Origin: Lineus longissimus
Taxonomy: Eukaryota > Nemertea > Pilidiophora > Heteronemertea > Lineidae
Direction: 5' to 3'
DNA length: 64,000 nt
Assembly: GCF_910592395.1 (NCBI RefSeq)
Contig: NC_088311.1
Coordinates: 18,292,501 to 18,356,500, forward strand
How positions within the stretch are numbered: the stretch's first letter is position 1; each line of letters begins with the position of its first letter. The position numbers and the translations under genes are program-made. This document shows, one piece after another, positions 21,001 to 27,921 of the stretch. The notes under the pieces are model-generated. The model worked only from the letters and a program-made list of their open reading frames with translations, did not search any database and was not told where the DNA came from.

Positions 21001-22668
21001 ATACATTTTATTCGATCTTGGTGAAATCAATTCGCCTAACGGGTACCAGGTGCAACGTATAATATCACATGGGCACACATGGTCATTAGTGTTTGAATGC
21101 ATGCCATACTCCACGCGGTGATATAAGTCAAAATGTCTGCTTTGGAGACTTCCTTGGGTTCAGGGTCAATGTTATATTCAATCCACGATTGCAGGTCACG
21201 TGATGTTAATAAACGGACGTTGTCCACACTTTCGCATTTCAATACCGAATATGGATATGCATGGACTTTTATGCAATTACTGGCAAGAATGATAATCTCA
21301 GATGCATTACTCTAATCATGTAACTTACTACTTCATCAGAGGCTTATGCTTGCATTTTTCAAGTGCTGACCCAAATGAGGTAAAAAACGCAAATTTCGAG
21401 TTCCTTGTACATTGTGCGATTTGAAGATTTTCGAATATAAAGTAATGCAAAATGAGGAAAAGCCAGGTTTTTCATTGTGTGTTCCTTTCACAATTCCCGA
21501 GCCAATAGAGAACAATCGGGATGGCATGGCCTAGCCCCCCCCCCCCCCCCCCCCCATATTACTGCAAACTCGGTCATGACCACATTTTCCCTTGCTGCAT
21601 GTATACCGTGAAAATGTTTAAACCTCTCTATTAAAGTTGTTTACATAACTTCTTTTTTTACACCTTAATAGTTTTAAAACCTCTCTCTTGGTGTCTTCTT
21701 TGTTATATCTATTTTCAGGATCAGCAATGAACATCGGAATTGATATTGGCTGCGCGACAGTTGTTCTCGTCTTGGTTTCCATTGGTATTATGTTGGCAAT
21801 TAAAAAGAAAAGGTACATGTACGTGATTTCTATTTTCAAAATTGTACCAACTGGCAACTTTCACGGTGTGATCGTGTTCAAAGCAATTAAAGTCTATCAT
21901 GAAGTTTGCCTGAATTTAATTCGGCCTTTCAATTCTGATGACTTGTTTCGATGAGAATCCCAGGTTATTTCAGACGCCTTTTATAAAACGTGAGGCCGAA
22001 CCCCAATGCCGAACTATCATTCTGTCAAACACTGTCCCTAAAATTGTTCGCACCTTTTAAGTGGACCACGTAGTTTATTGCAGTTTTTCCAATAGAAACA
22101 AATATGGCTATTTATTATTCTCGCGAATTGAGGTTATATTTGCAAAATTCGCGAGAATTCACCAAATCCGACAGTTTTCAGTATTCATTTGATCAGAAAA
22201 TTTGTAATTCAGCTTCATCGTCGGCCTTCTTTGCATATTGTAGCCGGTTTGTCGAACTTTTTGTAGGCCTATGCAGTGTAAACAGCACATTATGCTATCT
22301 CCATATTAGCGATTAACGCAGTGTTTTGCATAGAGAGGCTCAATTTCCTCAGACATTGGTCTAGAGCCTGATATTCAAATGTCGCCTTGCTGGAATAAAA
22401 CCACACAGTGCCTGCGGACAGGGCCTAAATCGTGGTGTTAAACGATAAGATAGTTCTTTTTGGTCTAATAATTCATACATTTTGTTTGTCTTGTCTGATA
22501 TTTTCCAGTCGGGAAAGCCAACCACATGAAACACCTGAAGAAGACCCACCTGCCAAATCCAACGTGACGGACTACCAGAACCCACTTTACGATATGGAAG
22601 AATGGGACGGAGGACAAAACGAAACAAGGGGCAGTCCTCATGAGACGTTCCGCCTAGATGTTGTTTGA
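2886..22668 (+). CDS. Gene 1: F-type lectin-EGF-CCP array-TM receptor (5' end outside window)
   Basis: The exon chain predicts a type I membrane protein. In order it has the C-terminal half of an F-type lectin, one EGF-like module, 17 open CCP modules, a 22-residue stalk, a transmembrane helix and a tail of about 55 residues ending at a TGA. All junctions from the lectin to the TM exon are phase 1; the TM-tail junction is phase 2. F-type lectins bind fucose, and CCP rods in selectins and complement regulators act as spacers or binding sites. A role in cell-surface glycan recognition, adhesion or immunity is therefore my inference. The CCP array is broken by fossil exons and by the BEL element at 7652-15835. 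That element would be transcribed inside an intron of about 9.5 kb (6444-15984). The signal peptide and start codon lie left of the window. Confidence 0.8.
3384..3518 (+). CDS. Gene 1 exon: EGF-like module
   Basis: Acceptor TCTTTCAG, donor GTACGTAAG, 45 codons, phase 1-1. Cysteine-rich with an opening CQTKRYGPNC and a closing GPYC, the pattern of MEGF/scavenger-receptor-type EGF repeats. Its place straight after the lectin and before the CCPs mirrors selectin order. Confidence 0.8.
   Translation, partial: HAKPSAMAPTATTDANVPMMTRVMTRQDSAHLGVKIFSQALTVT
3519..4317 (+). other. Intron of gene 1
   Basis: No exon or repeat is supported. It contains several CCATGGAT-like short palindromes around 3840-3980 but nothing I can assign. 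Confidence 0.5.
4318..4506 (+). CDS. Gene 1 CCP exon, type R, Trp-less
   Basis: Acceptor TTTTTCCAG, donor GTGAGA, 63 codons, phase 1-1. The four CCP cysteines are present. Compared with its sister exons at 49930 and 55241, it has lost the segment holding the invariant CCP tryptophan and has gained VY. The frame is open, but folding is doubtful. Confidence 0.7.
4590..4810 (+). pseudogene. Fossil CCP exon
   Basis: GCAATATCCGTCTCTGCTAA begins a CCP-like start followed by AAATGGGCAAGT, but stops and indels destroy the frame and there is no donor. The same fossil follows each of the other two type-R exons (50200 and 55510), so it decayed before the blocks were duplicated. Confidence 0.7.
4983..5174 (+). 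CDS. Gene 1 CCP exon, type E1
   Basis: Acceptor TTCTTTCCAG, donor GTAAAA, 64 codons, phase 1-1. It encodes one complete CCP with four Cys and the Trp in GSWADP. An ITCDPP opening and TPVC close bracket the domain. Confidence 0.9.
5299..5490 (+). CDS. Gene 1 CCP exon, type E2
   Basis: Acceptor CTTTTCCAG, donor GTGAGA, 192 nt, phase 1-1, complete CCP. It differs from E1 by a few substitutions, for example GRVSG for GQVSV. Confidence 0.9.
5616..5807 (+). CDS. Gene 1 CCP exon, type E3
   Basis: Acceptor TTCTTTTCCAG, donor GTAAGA, 192 nt, phase 1-1. All four Cys and the Trp are kept; the closing motif is KPACTG instead of TPVCTG. Confidence 0.9.
5934..6125 (+). CDS. Gene 1 CCP exon, type E4
   Basis: Acceptor CTTCTTTTCCAG, donor GTAAGA, 192 nt, phase 1-1. 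The opening is IICDPP, and the mid-loop reads EDQPDN rather than EVGTGN. Confidence 0.9.
6252..6443 (+). CDS. Gene 1 CCP exon, type E5 (last of the E array)
   Basis: Acceptor TTCTTTTCCAG, donor GTAAGA, 192 nt, phase 1-1, complete CCP. The unit's intron ends abruptly after the donor, marking the array edge. Confidence 0.9.
6593..7110 (+). pseudogene. Fossil E-type CCP pieces
   Basis: Around 6593-6631 only the 3' end of an E exon remains (GGCAATGGACTGACCCGACA then a mutated donor region). Around 7046-7110 only a 5' end remains: TTTTCCAGCAATATG followed by a shifted CTGTGAACCACCGTCT. Neither can be spliced as a full CCP. Confidence 0.65.
7475..7651 (+). pseudogene. Fossil type-B CCP exon, left part, split by BEL insertion
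   Basis: It resembles B exons from ATAAATTGCAAC onward but has no AG acceptor and gains an in-frame TAA soon after the LLNGQV region. The remainder (CAACGCTTGTTCGCAAAA then GTAGGT) lies at 15841-15858, beyond the retrotransposon. A sister fossil sits at 57005-57173. Decay is thus probably older than the insertion. Confidence 0.85.
7652..8497 (+). repeat. BEL 5' LTR
   Basis: TG...CA ends. It contains an AATAAA at about 8403 and a 13-bp-arm hairpin at 7766-7778/7787-7799. It appears identical to 14990-15835 at an offset of 7338. Confidence 0.95.
8499..8516 (+). promoter_or_regulatory. Candidate primer binding site
   Basis: TGGTCTCTCCGACCGGA begins one or two bases after the LTR, where the tRNA-complementary PBS of an LTR element sits. 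I cannot name the tRNA. Confidence 0.5.
8517..9347 (+). other. BEL 5' leader
   Basis: About 830 bases between the PBS and the gag-pol start, with no conserved frame. This is the expected place for packaging and leader signals, but none is recognised. Confidence 0.6.
9348..14777 (+). CDS. BEL/Pao gag-pol polyprotein, 1809 aa
   Basis: Single open frame without stops. Gag-like helical region of DUF1759 type: about residues 100-350. Zinc-knuckle cluster: from C389 (CVFC...), CFNC near 422 and CKSC near 440. Aspartic protease: DTGSG at 521. Reverse transcriptase: KVRVVFDGS near 818 and the catalytic FVDD at 942-945. RNase H: FGDACEASYG near 1120 and WTDSQVVLHW near 1197. Integrase: H-H/C-C zinc region near 1448-1485 and catalytic D1516, D1581, E1629. 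A Pao-type C-terminal domain (LRRRPVQKLRLLEP) closes the protein. All key catalytic residues are present. No envelope gene follows. The initiator is the first ATG of the long frame. Confidence 0.97.
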   Translation: MAASLNELLEKRRITRGRFTKYITVTDTAAKEAETLVADDESNEKDVHIAIRTALSSFKRVEEVYGELSGVQDQIDYHADNDARLKAVKDDDGEVRYLKAYNHMCASIQGLEACLSPVQEASEASGKSAKSEFSPEMFAESLSKALAGVNTGVSKTQLEEILSTLTHKKRVIQIPKFKGDTELFDQWRDLVGAEVRKPGYSDVEKTHVVISLLDGEVAKLVSGLKDPSYEEIIEFLENRYGDVLARIEKAVNEIASVPVVKSPTVRELDPVLNTLVANWNYIKKRTHDDPELIRSSWILTALVRRKMPKSLVRKWDSERIKEEKRTTAPSNLPIRIDDLIEKIQDAVKVARRSESLPNDPKKERSFERRPSGHALNVIPQTQESTESRCVFCDNAHQSYSCPSVSKMRVEERCERVKAARACFNCLSRFHMVKTCRSRGCKSCKKNHHTLLHFEKRSGSDNAARSNVSGSSNLTSKVPHQNKVESTAGLVKSTGSTNVVMQSGIVKLESKSRVAEGRVLLDTGSGVTFISRSMAKRLNLRGPKVEGEFILAGGEVMATTTEKVKFYLSGILPGWKGEVFEISAYILDKPSAPINAVNVDFTKMSHLRGLQLAERFPIQANSEVDVLLGIEDTLNILKEKRIRGPPGTPMAQKTHIGWILCGPYSTQTEVNRTYCVHRVSFQEQNETEMATRYWDLEHLGIRPNESKNSTELETSALEQHRMMTTRVGDHYVTGLPRHPSYKDRILKSNRALATNRLIGLEKRLKRDPRLASEYEAQIQDLLSAGRAEKVLEDREPDNHQVWYLPHHPVVRRDKTTTKVRVVFDGSMIGYEGVSLNETLLPGPALQPDLPGVLLRFRRHRVALVADIEKMFLQVKMRKEDQDSQRFLWRGLDKSKEPEVYRLTTVTFGLTSSPFSSIQTILDHVKTKKESYPKAVAEIEDNIFVDDVLTGEELVEDAATLTTDLKTVLYDGGFSLRKFISNKPEALSHLEERDLASFHKVATFAEESTKTLGVKYSPREDVLMFSFLERMDDRPVETRRSVLQQLHRVYDPLGMLSPFTIKAKQIFQRTWLTQGTWDDPLPEELDHEWRTWKEQVEILDEIKVPRCLKPEDFQNPIYSLHGFGDACEASYGSAIYLLAEDRPSGRKYSTLLFSKTRLSPIGKRRSIPELELIAALINARLVTYVRNELKLLIEKTICWTDSQVVLHWISKPAYTWQVFVANRVSEIQQLVRPLNWRYVPGKLNPADLCSRGVTARAVVDSALWWDGPLFLRQKETEWPPIIVVSNEAEKANEKKKTTSTSLAVLPSQRIKDSEVEQYVEKFSDYEKFIRVMMRLRSWITLYRRDKANKDVDTVRDEGSDRLSERRKEELHWIQWAQEKHFQKEIQKLKAGESVEKTSVIVQLNPYWDKRSRVIRVGGRLNYAPLPEEVKHPIVLPTHNSFVKMLVMHYHKITLHPGAAQTLASLRNRYWIVHGKQEVRRILNTCKTCREPLKIDQRMAPLPEERISIAPAFTNVGVDFAGPLFVRVTVGGESTSKVYICLFSCMVTRAIHLELVETLTTEQFMLALRRMMSRRGRCRMMLSDNAKTFKKASDIVQKIFKKQDDVRDKLEQEGIRWKFITERAPWHGGFYERMVGSVKRPLKKVLGKSKLTQIELMTVLTEVEAMVNSRPLTMVSSDTEDWLPLTPGHLAIGRSPQSLPEVDKVTAQTTLGKRWRYQQSLMKQFWNRWTTEYLLQLQQMRKWTDVRDNLQVGDVVFLAEEGMRKGDWTLAKVEELHPGRDNLVRSVTVRTAAGLRRRPVQKLRLLEPVDNQ
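14979..14989 (+). promoter_or_regulatory. BEL polypurine tract
   Basis: AGAGGGGAGGA lies immediately before the 3' LTR, the standard position for plus-strand DNA priming. Confidence 0.85.
14990..15835 (+). repeat. BEL 3' LTR
   Basis: 846 bp, TG...CA ends, apparently identical to the 5' LTR. It is followed by TSD copy AGAGC. Confidence 0.95.
15841..15858 (+). pseudogene. Right remnant of fossil B exon interrupted by BEL
   Basis: CAACGCTTGTTCGCAAAA followed by GTAGGT is the last part of a type-B CCP exon. It lines up with the left part ending at 7651 once the element and one TSD are disregarded. Confidence 0.85.
15985..16176 (+). CDS. Gene 1 CCP exon A1
   Basis: Acceptor TTTTTTCTAG, donor GTAACG, 192 nt, phase 1-1. 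One complete CCP with a QNGTDN sequon before the Trp (GKWTDQ). Confidence 0.92.
16289..16480 (+). CDS. Gene 1 CCP exon B1
   Basis: Acceptor TTTTTCCAG, donor GTAAGT (last exon base A), 192 nt, phase 1-1. Complete CCP with a TNSTC sequon and Trp in GKWSEP. Confidence 0.92.
16621..16812 (+). CDS. Gene 1 CCP exon A2
   Basis: Acceptor CTTTTCTAG, donor GTAAAG, 192 nt, phase 1-1. Complete CCP; opens ITCEPPVIPNGY. Confidence 0.92.
16922..17113 (+). CDS. Gene 1 CCP exon B2
   Basis: Acceptor CATTTTCCAG, donor GTAAGT, 192 nt, phase 1-1. The usual NSTC sequon is YSTC here, so this module lacks the B-type glycosylation site. Confidence 0.92.
17251..17442 (+). CDS. Gene 1 CCP exon A3
   Basis: Acceptor CTTTTCTAG, donor GTAAAG, 192 nt, phase 1-1, complete CCP (GKWTNQSPVC close). 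Confidence 0.92.
17556..17747 (+). CDS. Gene 1 CCP exon B3
   Basis: Acceptor CCTTTTGCAG, donor GTAAGT, 192 nt, phase 1-1, complete CCP with the NSTC sequon. Confidence 0.92.
17885..18076 (+). CDS. Gene 1 CCP exon A4
   Basis: Acceptor CTTTTCTAG, donor GTAAAG, 192 nt, phase 1-1. Complete CCP with FFLDGK in place of FVLDGK. Confidence 0.92.
18193..18384 (+). CDS. Gene 1 CCP exon B4
   Basis: Acceptor TTTTTTCTCAG, donor GTAAGT, 192 nt, phase 1-1. The sequon is lost (KSTC); otherwise a complete CCP. Confidence 0.92.
18497..18600 (+). pseudogene. Truncated type-A CCP exon
   Basis: Only the second half of an A exon remains (from GAGGCTTTGTTCTGGATG), joined directly to intron sequence without an acceptor. 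Its donor GTAAAG survives. Loss of the 5' half removes two cysteines. Confidence 0.85.
18698..18889 (+). CDS. Gene 1 CCP exon B5
   Basis: Acceptor CATTTTCAAG, donor GTAAGT, 192 nt, phase 1-1, complete CCP. It is more diverged than B1-B4 (ASELST, YEGFILDG). Confidence 0.88.
19026..19095 (+). pseudogene. 5' half of a CCP exon
   Basis: The acceptor TTTTTTTACAG is followed by an open start encoding TCLLPQLKNGQVSVGKPP. The sequence then runs into A-rich DNA with a stop and no donor. A still more reduced version stands at 54424-54446 in gene 2. Confidence 0.65.
19230..19424 (+). CDS. Gene 1 CCP exon, penultimate
   Basis: Acceptor CTACTATTGCAG, donor GTAAGC, 65 codons, phase 1-1. Complete, diverged CCP with four Cys, the Trp in GEWSEP and four sequons (NVT, NYT, NST, NGT). 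Confidence 0.92.
19511..19829 (+). repeat. Intron block shared with gene 2 (54447-54765)
   Basis: From TAACTAGTGCGCACATTCGC to CTTATTTTTTTATG the two blocks match with scattered differences. In gene 2 the block is fused to material matching 18900-19040. The CCP exon at 19230 has therefore been deleted from that copy. Confidence 0.85.
19944..20132 (+). CDS. Gene 1 CCP exon, last (membrane-proximal)
   Basis: Acceptor TTCTACTCTCAAG, donor GTGAGA, 63 codons, phase 1-1. Complete CCP with four Cys and the Trp in GVWADP. It is not part of the tandem families and so is probably an old, fixed module. Confidence 0.92.
20310..20375 (+). CDS. Gene 1 exon: juxtamembrane stalk
   Basis: Acceptor TTGATTCACAG, donor GTAAGT, 22 codons, phase 1-1. 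A polar Ser/Asp/Gly-rich segment (LESPSSTIDHVDGNFGG) without Cys, typical of a short stalk between the last CCP and the membrane. Confidence 0.75.
20467..20994 (+). repeat. Dispersed repeat family R500, copy 2 (empty DIRS site)
   Basis: It matches copy 1 and the split copy 3. It keeps the full right end (GACCATGGTCACCTTCATTT), which copy 1 lacks. AAAATGC is intact at 20806-20812. It lies in the intron before the TM exon. Confidence 0.85.
21535..21555. repeat. Poly-C run of 21 bases
   Basis: Uninterrupted C tract in the intron before the TM exon; its length is likely unreliable. Confidence 0.95.
21719..21812 (+). CDS. Gene 1 exon: transmembrane segment
   Basis: Acceptor CTATTTTCAG, donor GTACATG, phase 1 in and phase 2 out. 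About 22 hydrophobic residues (IDIGCATVVLVLVSIGIMLA) are followed by IKKK, a stop-transfer signal, giving a type I topology. Confidence 0.92.
22509..22668 (+). CDS. Gene 1 last exon: cytoplasmic tail and stop
   Basis: Acceptor GATATTTTCCAG; it starts at phase 2, matching the TM exon, and ends at TGA. The acidic tail contains DYQNPLYDM, an NPxY motif recognised by PTB-domain adaptors and endocytic machinery, with two tyrosines that could be phosphorylated. It ends RLDVV, possibly a PDZ ligand (weak). Confidence 0.9.
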
Positions 22669-22867
22669 GGAAAGTTCACAACATCAAACTATTCAGGATC
22701 TTTATAGCTGTGTTTCAGTTGGTGATGGTCGGTTACGTCACGCCAGTTTTCGATGATACAGGACAGTGTCAAAATTCCTCTGTGCATTCTTACGTACATA
22801 ATTTATTTCTCGATGGAGTAAAACCCTTTCTTCTGAAGACATAGGTATGAGATTTTCACAGACGAAG

Positions 22868-22873
22868 AATAAA
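22868..22873 (+). terminator. Candidate polyadenylation signal of gene 1
   Basis: AATAAA about 200 bases after the stop, with a TGTGTCTTC-type stretch about 30 bases downstream. It is the first good match after the stop codon. Confidence 0.6.
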
Positions 22874-25465
22874 AAACTGAATAACTGGCGAAAAAATCAT
22901 TGTGTCTTCATACATGTATAGTACATTCTAGCACCGCAATATTCTGCTAGCGTTGTACATGGGGACGAAAAATACAGAGGTACGTGACATTGCCGATGTT
23001 CACCACTGACTCTGTATCAAAGAATGACACTGAAGGTATCGTGTAAAAAAATTGACAAAATTTTAGAAAACGTCTTGAATTAGGGGATGGACGTAAACGT
23101 GTGTGCCTTCTTTGCCTGACAAGCCTGATATCACTGTACCGAGTCGTCAGACTGATCCGCCTATTTCATATTTTGATTGAATTTATAGTAAAGTGCGTAC
23201 ATGTATAATTTATAAGTTAGTTTATTTACTCCAGACCACGTTCCATGGTATACAGTAGATCAAATATACCCGTACTTGTCATATGTACATTGTATTACAA
23301 AGTGAATTATTAAGGGGTCTCACAAAATATTTATGCAATCAATAGCGTTGTGGCTATCATAAATTATCAGTGGTGCTTCCAAAACAGTTGTAGGCTACAC
23401 TTGCAACAAACTTGGCTGGTTCTGTGGGATATTTTTGTCTGAATCCGACAAAACAAGAGTTTGTGCCCTAAGGCATGGGATAAAATCAATAACATAATTG
23501 ATGACTTTCACACATCTTGTTGAAAACACAAAAAAAACCACAATAGCTACATGTACTAAAAGAATAAAGCAATGGCGTCAAATATAATTTTAACTTAATG
23601 TTTTTCGGAAGGGGACTCAAGATTTATTTTTTTTTGGTTATTTGCACATTAGTAGCACAAAAGAAGTGAATTCGAGTCCTATTATCACATCTAAATCTAC
23701 CACTCACCACGTGCCAATTACAATACAGAAATAAAAAAATAACAACATTGACTGGTCTAATTTCAAAATAACAATTAATCAATATTTGTTTGAGAGTTCT
23801 TGCACCTAGCCTATTTATAAAGTCACCAAATTAATAAAGACAGCTTATTAGAGATTGTCTCTATACCTTTTGGCACACAACTTGTATTATTGTTTTGGGC
23901 TTTTCAAGTTATGAAATGAGAATGTGGACAGGCTTTGTTATCAAGTGAAAATATTAAAATCTAAGTTAAATCTTTCTCTTTTCTTCTTTTTCACCATCTC
24001 AGGTGTCTTTTCTTCGTTTCCACCTCCTCCTCCGTTCCTTATCCCAAATATTACACTTTTTCCGCAGCCAGTACCTCAAATCAGCTAAGGCCCACGCCAG
24101 AATCCATCACTCATTTCAGGGTATGAAAAACTGCCCGCAGTAAAATGCTGAAGTGCAATATCCAGTTTGCTGGAACTGAATAACAACGAATGTAATAACT
24201 CCCGAGGGTTTATCAAGGTAGCCCGAAGTTCTATTTTTTAAACTGAGAAACTCTCGAATGCCGTAGGTTTAAGTTCGCTGGGGACCCAGAAAAAACCCGT
24301 TTCAATTTTCATGGCAGTGTCCGCGGACAACATCGATCCAAAAATCAGACCAAATGGCGTTTTTGAGAGTCGTTGTCTTCACTATTAAGGATTAAAATCA
24401 ATTAAGCAATACAATCACACGTAATATATCTTTTCTATCGCCTGTACCTGAAATTGGACAGAAGCCGAGTCTTGGGACAAAAATACCAGACACTCGTTTT
24501 CGTTGAAAGATATCGTCTGCCAAATATATCACCCTACGGCCACAAGCTGTTTCTGAAATAAAAGACACATCATGAGTTTTTATTGAACAATCATTGTTAT
24601 CAAATAATTGGTTTCAAAGGCCAACCACATCGGCAAAGAAGGGGGTGGGGGATTTGATAGACATCTCCACATGACAATTGCGAAATTAGTTCATGCTTGC
24701 GCACTCCCTCTGAGTGTTTTATGGACTTTAATTGTCACAGACCTACCGAAAGTGGGCACATTGTTAATTTCTTACCAGTTGCATGAGAAACAAAATGAGA
24801 CAGCTATTTTATCTGATATATTTTTCTGAATGATATTTTTTTAAACTTCGTAGCAAATAAGTTAAATAAAGTATTCCTTTAGAAACCCATATCTTGTTGT
24901 TTGTTTTCCAACCTACATGATCAGTACCTTTATGCCAATGACATGTTTCAGCTGATAAAGACAAATGATGTCCCACTGACAACTATAAATAAACAAAGCC
25001 GTAGTAGAGCAGTGACTACATGTATTTATCCCCTAGACACACCTAGAATGACTAACACAACACAGTGTATAGATTGATTATGGACCGATTAGGCCAATAT
25101 TTGAGATACATATTTATTTGCCAAACGGGCTACATAGAGAGAGCATTCTCTGCAAAACATTACAAAGGAAACCCTAGAAAGGGTAAAAGGTAAATGCGTC
25201 ACGTGACCCAAGAGATTGAATTTAGGGTCACGTGACCATAAATCAAATAAAATAGACAATTTGCTGAAACGGTTGAGAGGGTACCGCCACAAGCCGAAGG
25301 TCACTGAGTCCACCCCACAACCGGCAGAAAATGCTCTCTCAAAATAAATCCCGGCGAACCGCCGAGTGAAAATAATGACGCATATAATGACGCTAGATAT
25401 TTAAAACCGTAGCACATCACTCAAGTCTACGTGTAAGTAGCAATGACGAGGTGAAATAATGAATA
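22874..25465. other. Intergenic sequence
   Basis: AT-rich, with a long T run near 23628 and no supported exon or RNA gene. The nearest structured item is the foldback element on its right. Confidence 0.5.
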
Positions 25466-27649
25466 TAATATGTAAAGTCAAGGACTTAGTGAGCCCCCCT
25501 TTAGGTCGGGGGAGCTCCCCCGAACCCCCCTACGAGCATATGTTAAGTGCAAGCTCCAACAACTACAGCTGTTACAATGGGGGGGGACACCCCCCAAACC
25601 CCCCTCCGTCGACATAGGTTTTTACCAGTGCGTTGGGGGGAAGCTCCCCCCAACCCCCCCCCCCCCCGGTGGACAGTCAACTAGCCCTTCTGGGTCATAC
25701 TGCTGGAGGGGGGGGGGTGCGATGGGACCATCCATATAGTTCCTTCCGACACATTTTTGTTTTGGTAATGTAATACATTGTGATTGTCCTTATTCACGGG
25801 AATCGGGCGTTTCCAGTGATATACGACACTTAAATGGATTGTCCTCATGCATTCACTTTGGAAACGCATTTTAAAATAGATGTTACGTCCTGTTAATGGG
25901 GCACGTCATCATCGCGTACATTTGGGAAAAACTCCCTAACGAGACCGGAGCAGACGGCTGAAAGTAGTTTAATTATTGGCCGCTAGGGTTCAGAATGTCG
26001 CTCACCCGAATTTTTCACGCAACTTTTGCTAAATAGAGCTAGTTCTAGTTTGTAATTCATTTTGATACTTCAGATTTGGGTAGTAGACTAAAATAACTTA
26101 GTCGTCAGTGTGGTTTTAAGCAGGAAAAACGTATTTGTTTTTCTTAAAGTGCCTTTTTTGGACGGGTGTGTGCGATTGTTTTGTTTATGTCACGTGACCT
26201 CGACCATGTCGACACAAAATTGAAATAAACCACCCTTTTCTGTCATTATTTAGGACGGATATTTCTCTCATAAAAATATTAATATAATTGGCCAATTTCT
26301 TAGGCATATGATGTAGCGAATTCCCATGAAGATTTAAATTAGATGTTCTCGTAACCTGTTACAACTGGTCTGATTTATAATTCAGCGCTACAACTGGTCT
26401 GATTTATTTATTCAGCGCCATTTTGAAAAACCAAAAAAAATTGTTTGTTGGATATACAATAGTTACTCTCTTTATTTCTCTTCATTCATTATATACTCCC
26501 GCACACACGTGTATCTTAAGAGCCCCTCCTAAGAGGGGGTCTTATTAGAGTTACAACTGTCGCGTCCACCAATTATAACACCGTGTCATGACAAATTTGG
26601 TATATATGAGACTAATAAGCCCCCCTCTTAGGAGGGGCTCTTAAGATACACGTGTGTGCGGGAGTATATAATGTAAATGAATGAAGAGAAATAAAGAGAG
26701 TAACTATTGTATATCCAACAAACAATTTTTTTTGGTTTTTCAAATTGGCGCTGAATAAATAAATCAGACCAGTTGTAGCGCTGAATTATAAATCAGACCA
26801 GTTGTAACAGGTTACGAGAACATCTAATTTAAATCTTCATGGGAATTCGCTACATATGCCTAAGAAATTGGCCAATTATATTAATATTTTTATTAGAGAA
26901 ATATCCGTCCTAAATAATGACAGAAAAGGGTGGTTTATTTCAATTTTGTGTCGACATGGTCGAGGTCACGTGACATAAACAAAACAATCGCACACACCCG
27001 TCCAAAAAAGGCACTTTAAGAAAAACGAATACGTTTTTCCTGCTTAAAACCACACTGACGACTAAGTTATTTTAGTCTACTACCCAAATCTGAAGTATCA
27101 AAATGAATTACAAACTAGAACTAGCTCTATTTAGCAAAAGTTGCGTGAAAAATTCGGGTGAGCGACATTCTGAACCCTAGCGGCCAATAATTAAACTACT
27201 TTCAGCCGTCTGCTCCGGTCTCGTTAGGGAGTTTTTCCCAAATGTACGCGATGATGACGTGCCCCATTAACAGGACGTAACATCTATTTTAAAATGCGTT
27301 TCCAAAGTGAATGCATGAGGACAATCCATTTAAGTGTCGTATATTACATTACCAAAACAAAAATGTGTCGGAAGGAACTATATGGATGGTCCCATCGCAC
27401 CCCCCCCCCCCCTCCAGCAGTATGACACAGAAGGGCTAGTTGACTGTCCACCGGGGGGGTTTGGGGGGAGCTTCCCCCCAACGCACTGGTAAAAACCTAT
27501 GTCGACGGAGGGGGGTTTGGGGGGTGTCCCCCCCCCATTGTAACAGCTGTAGTTGTTAGAGCTTGCACTTAACATATGCTCGTAGGGGGGTTCGGGGGAT
27601 CTCCCCCGACCTAAAGGGGGGCTCACTAAGTCCTTGACTTTACATATTA
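25466..27649. mobile_element. Foldback palindrome: two ~1.05-kb inverted arms, 63-bp loop
   Basis: The left arm (25466-26548, 1083 bp) and right arm (26612-27649, 1038 bp) are near-identical reverse complements. The right arm lacks about 45 bases that sit near 25770-25815 in the left arm, between short direct repeats. The outer 200 bases hold three G-run/C-run hairpins. The inner ends carry GAGCCCCTCCTAAGAGG-like palindromes. No transposase frame is present. Fits a foldback-type non-autonomous element or an inverted duplication; no clear TSD was seen. Confidence 0.9.
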
Positions 27650-27921
27650 ATCTAAGACAAAATGTCTAAACCGAGTACAAAGACTATGTCGAAATCGACC
27701 CAGCAGCCTAAGTCTGACTGGGAGGAGTGTATATATGAAACTACTGCACAGATACAAAACACACCTGACAGCCTAAGTCTGACCAGGACACTAACAAATG
27801 ACCTACAAGGTCGCGAACCAAAGCCCGCCGTGCGCTTGGCACATCCTGTCGTACGTTAGCAGGCACGAGTCAAAATCGCCTCGGGTAAATGTATTGATAT
27901 GATTGTTGACACGAGAATTAG
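27650..27921. other. Short unassigned segment
   Basis: A 65-codon open frame (27662-27859, +) has low-complexity Ser/Thr/Lys content and no recognisable domain. It may be the tail of the Ngaro-like element. Confidence 0.3.

Noticed and set aside
23620-24000. Possible exon after a long pyrimidine tract near 23980
   Set aside because: No open segment of useful length follows and it lies beyond the stop and poly-A signal of gene 1.
27378-27626. Pro/Gly-rich minus-strand frame in the foldback right arm
   Set aside because: The PP-rich reading comes from G/C-run hairpins and is only one of several frames; no start context or homologous domain.
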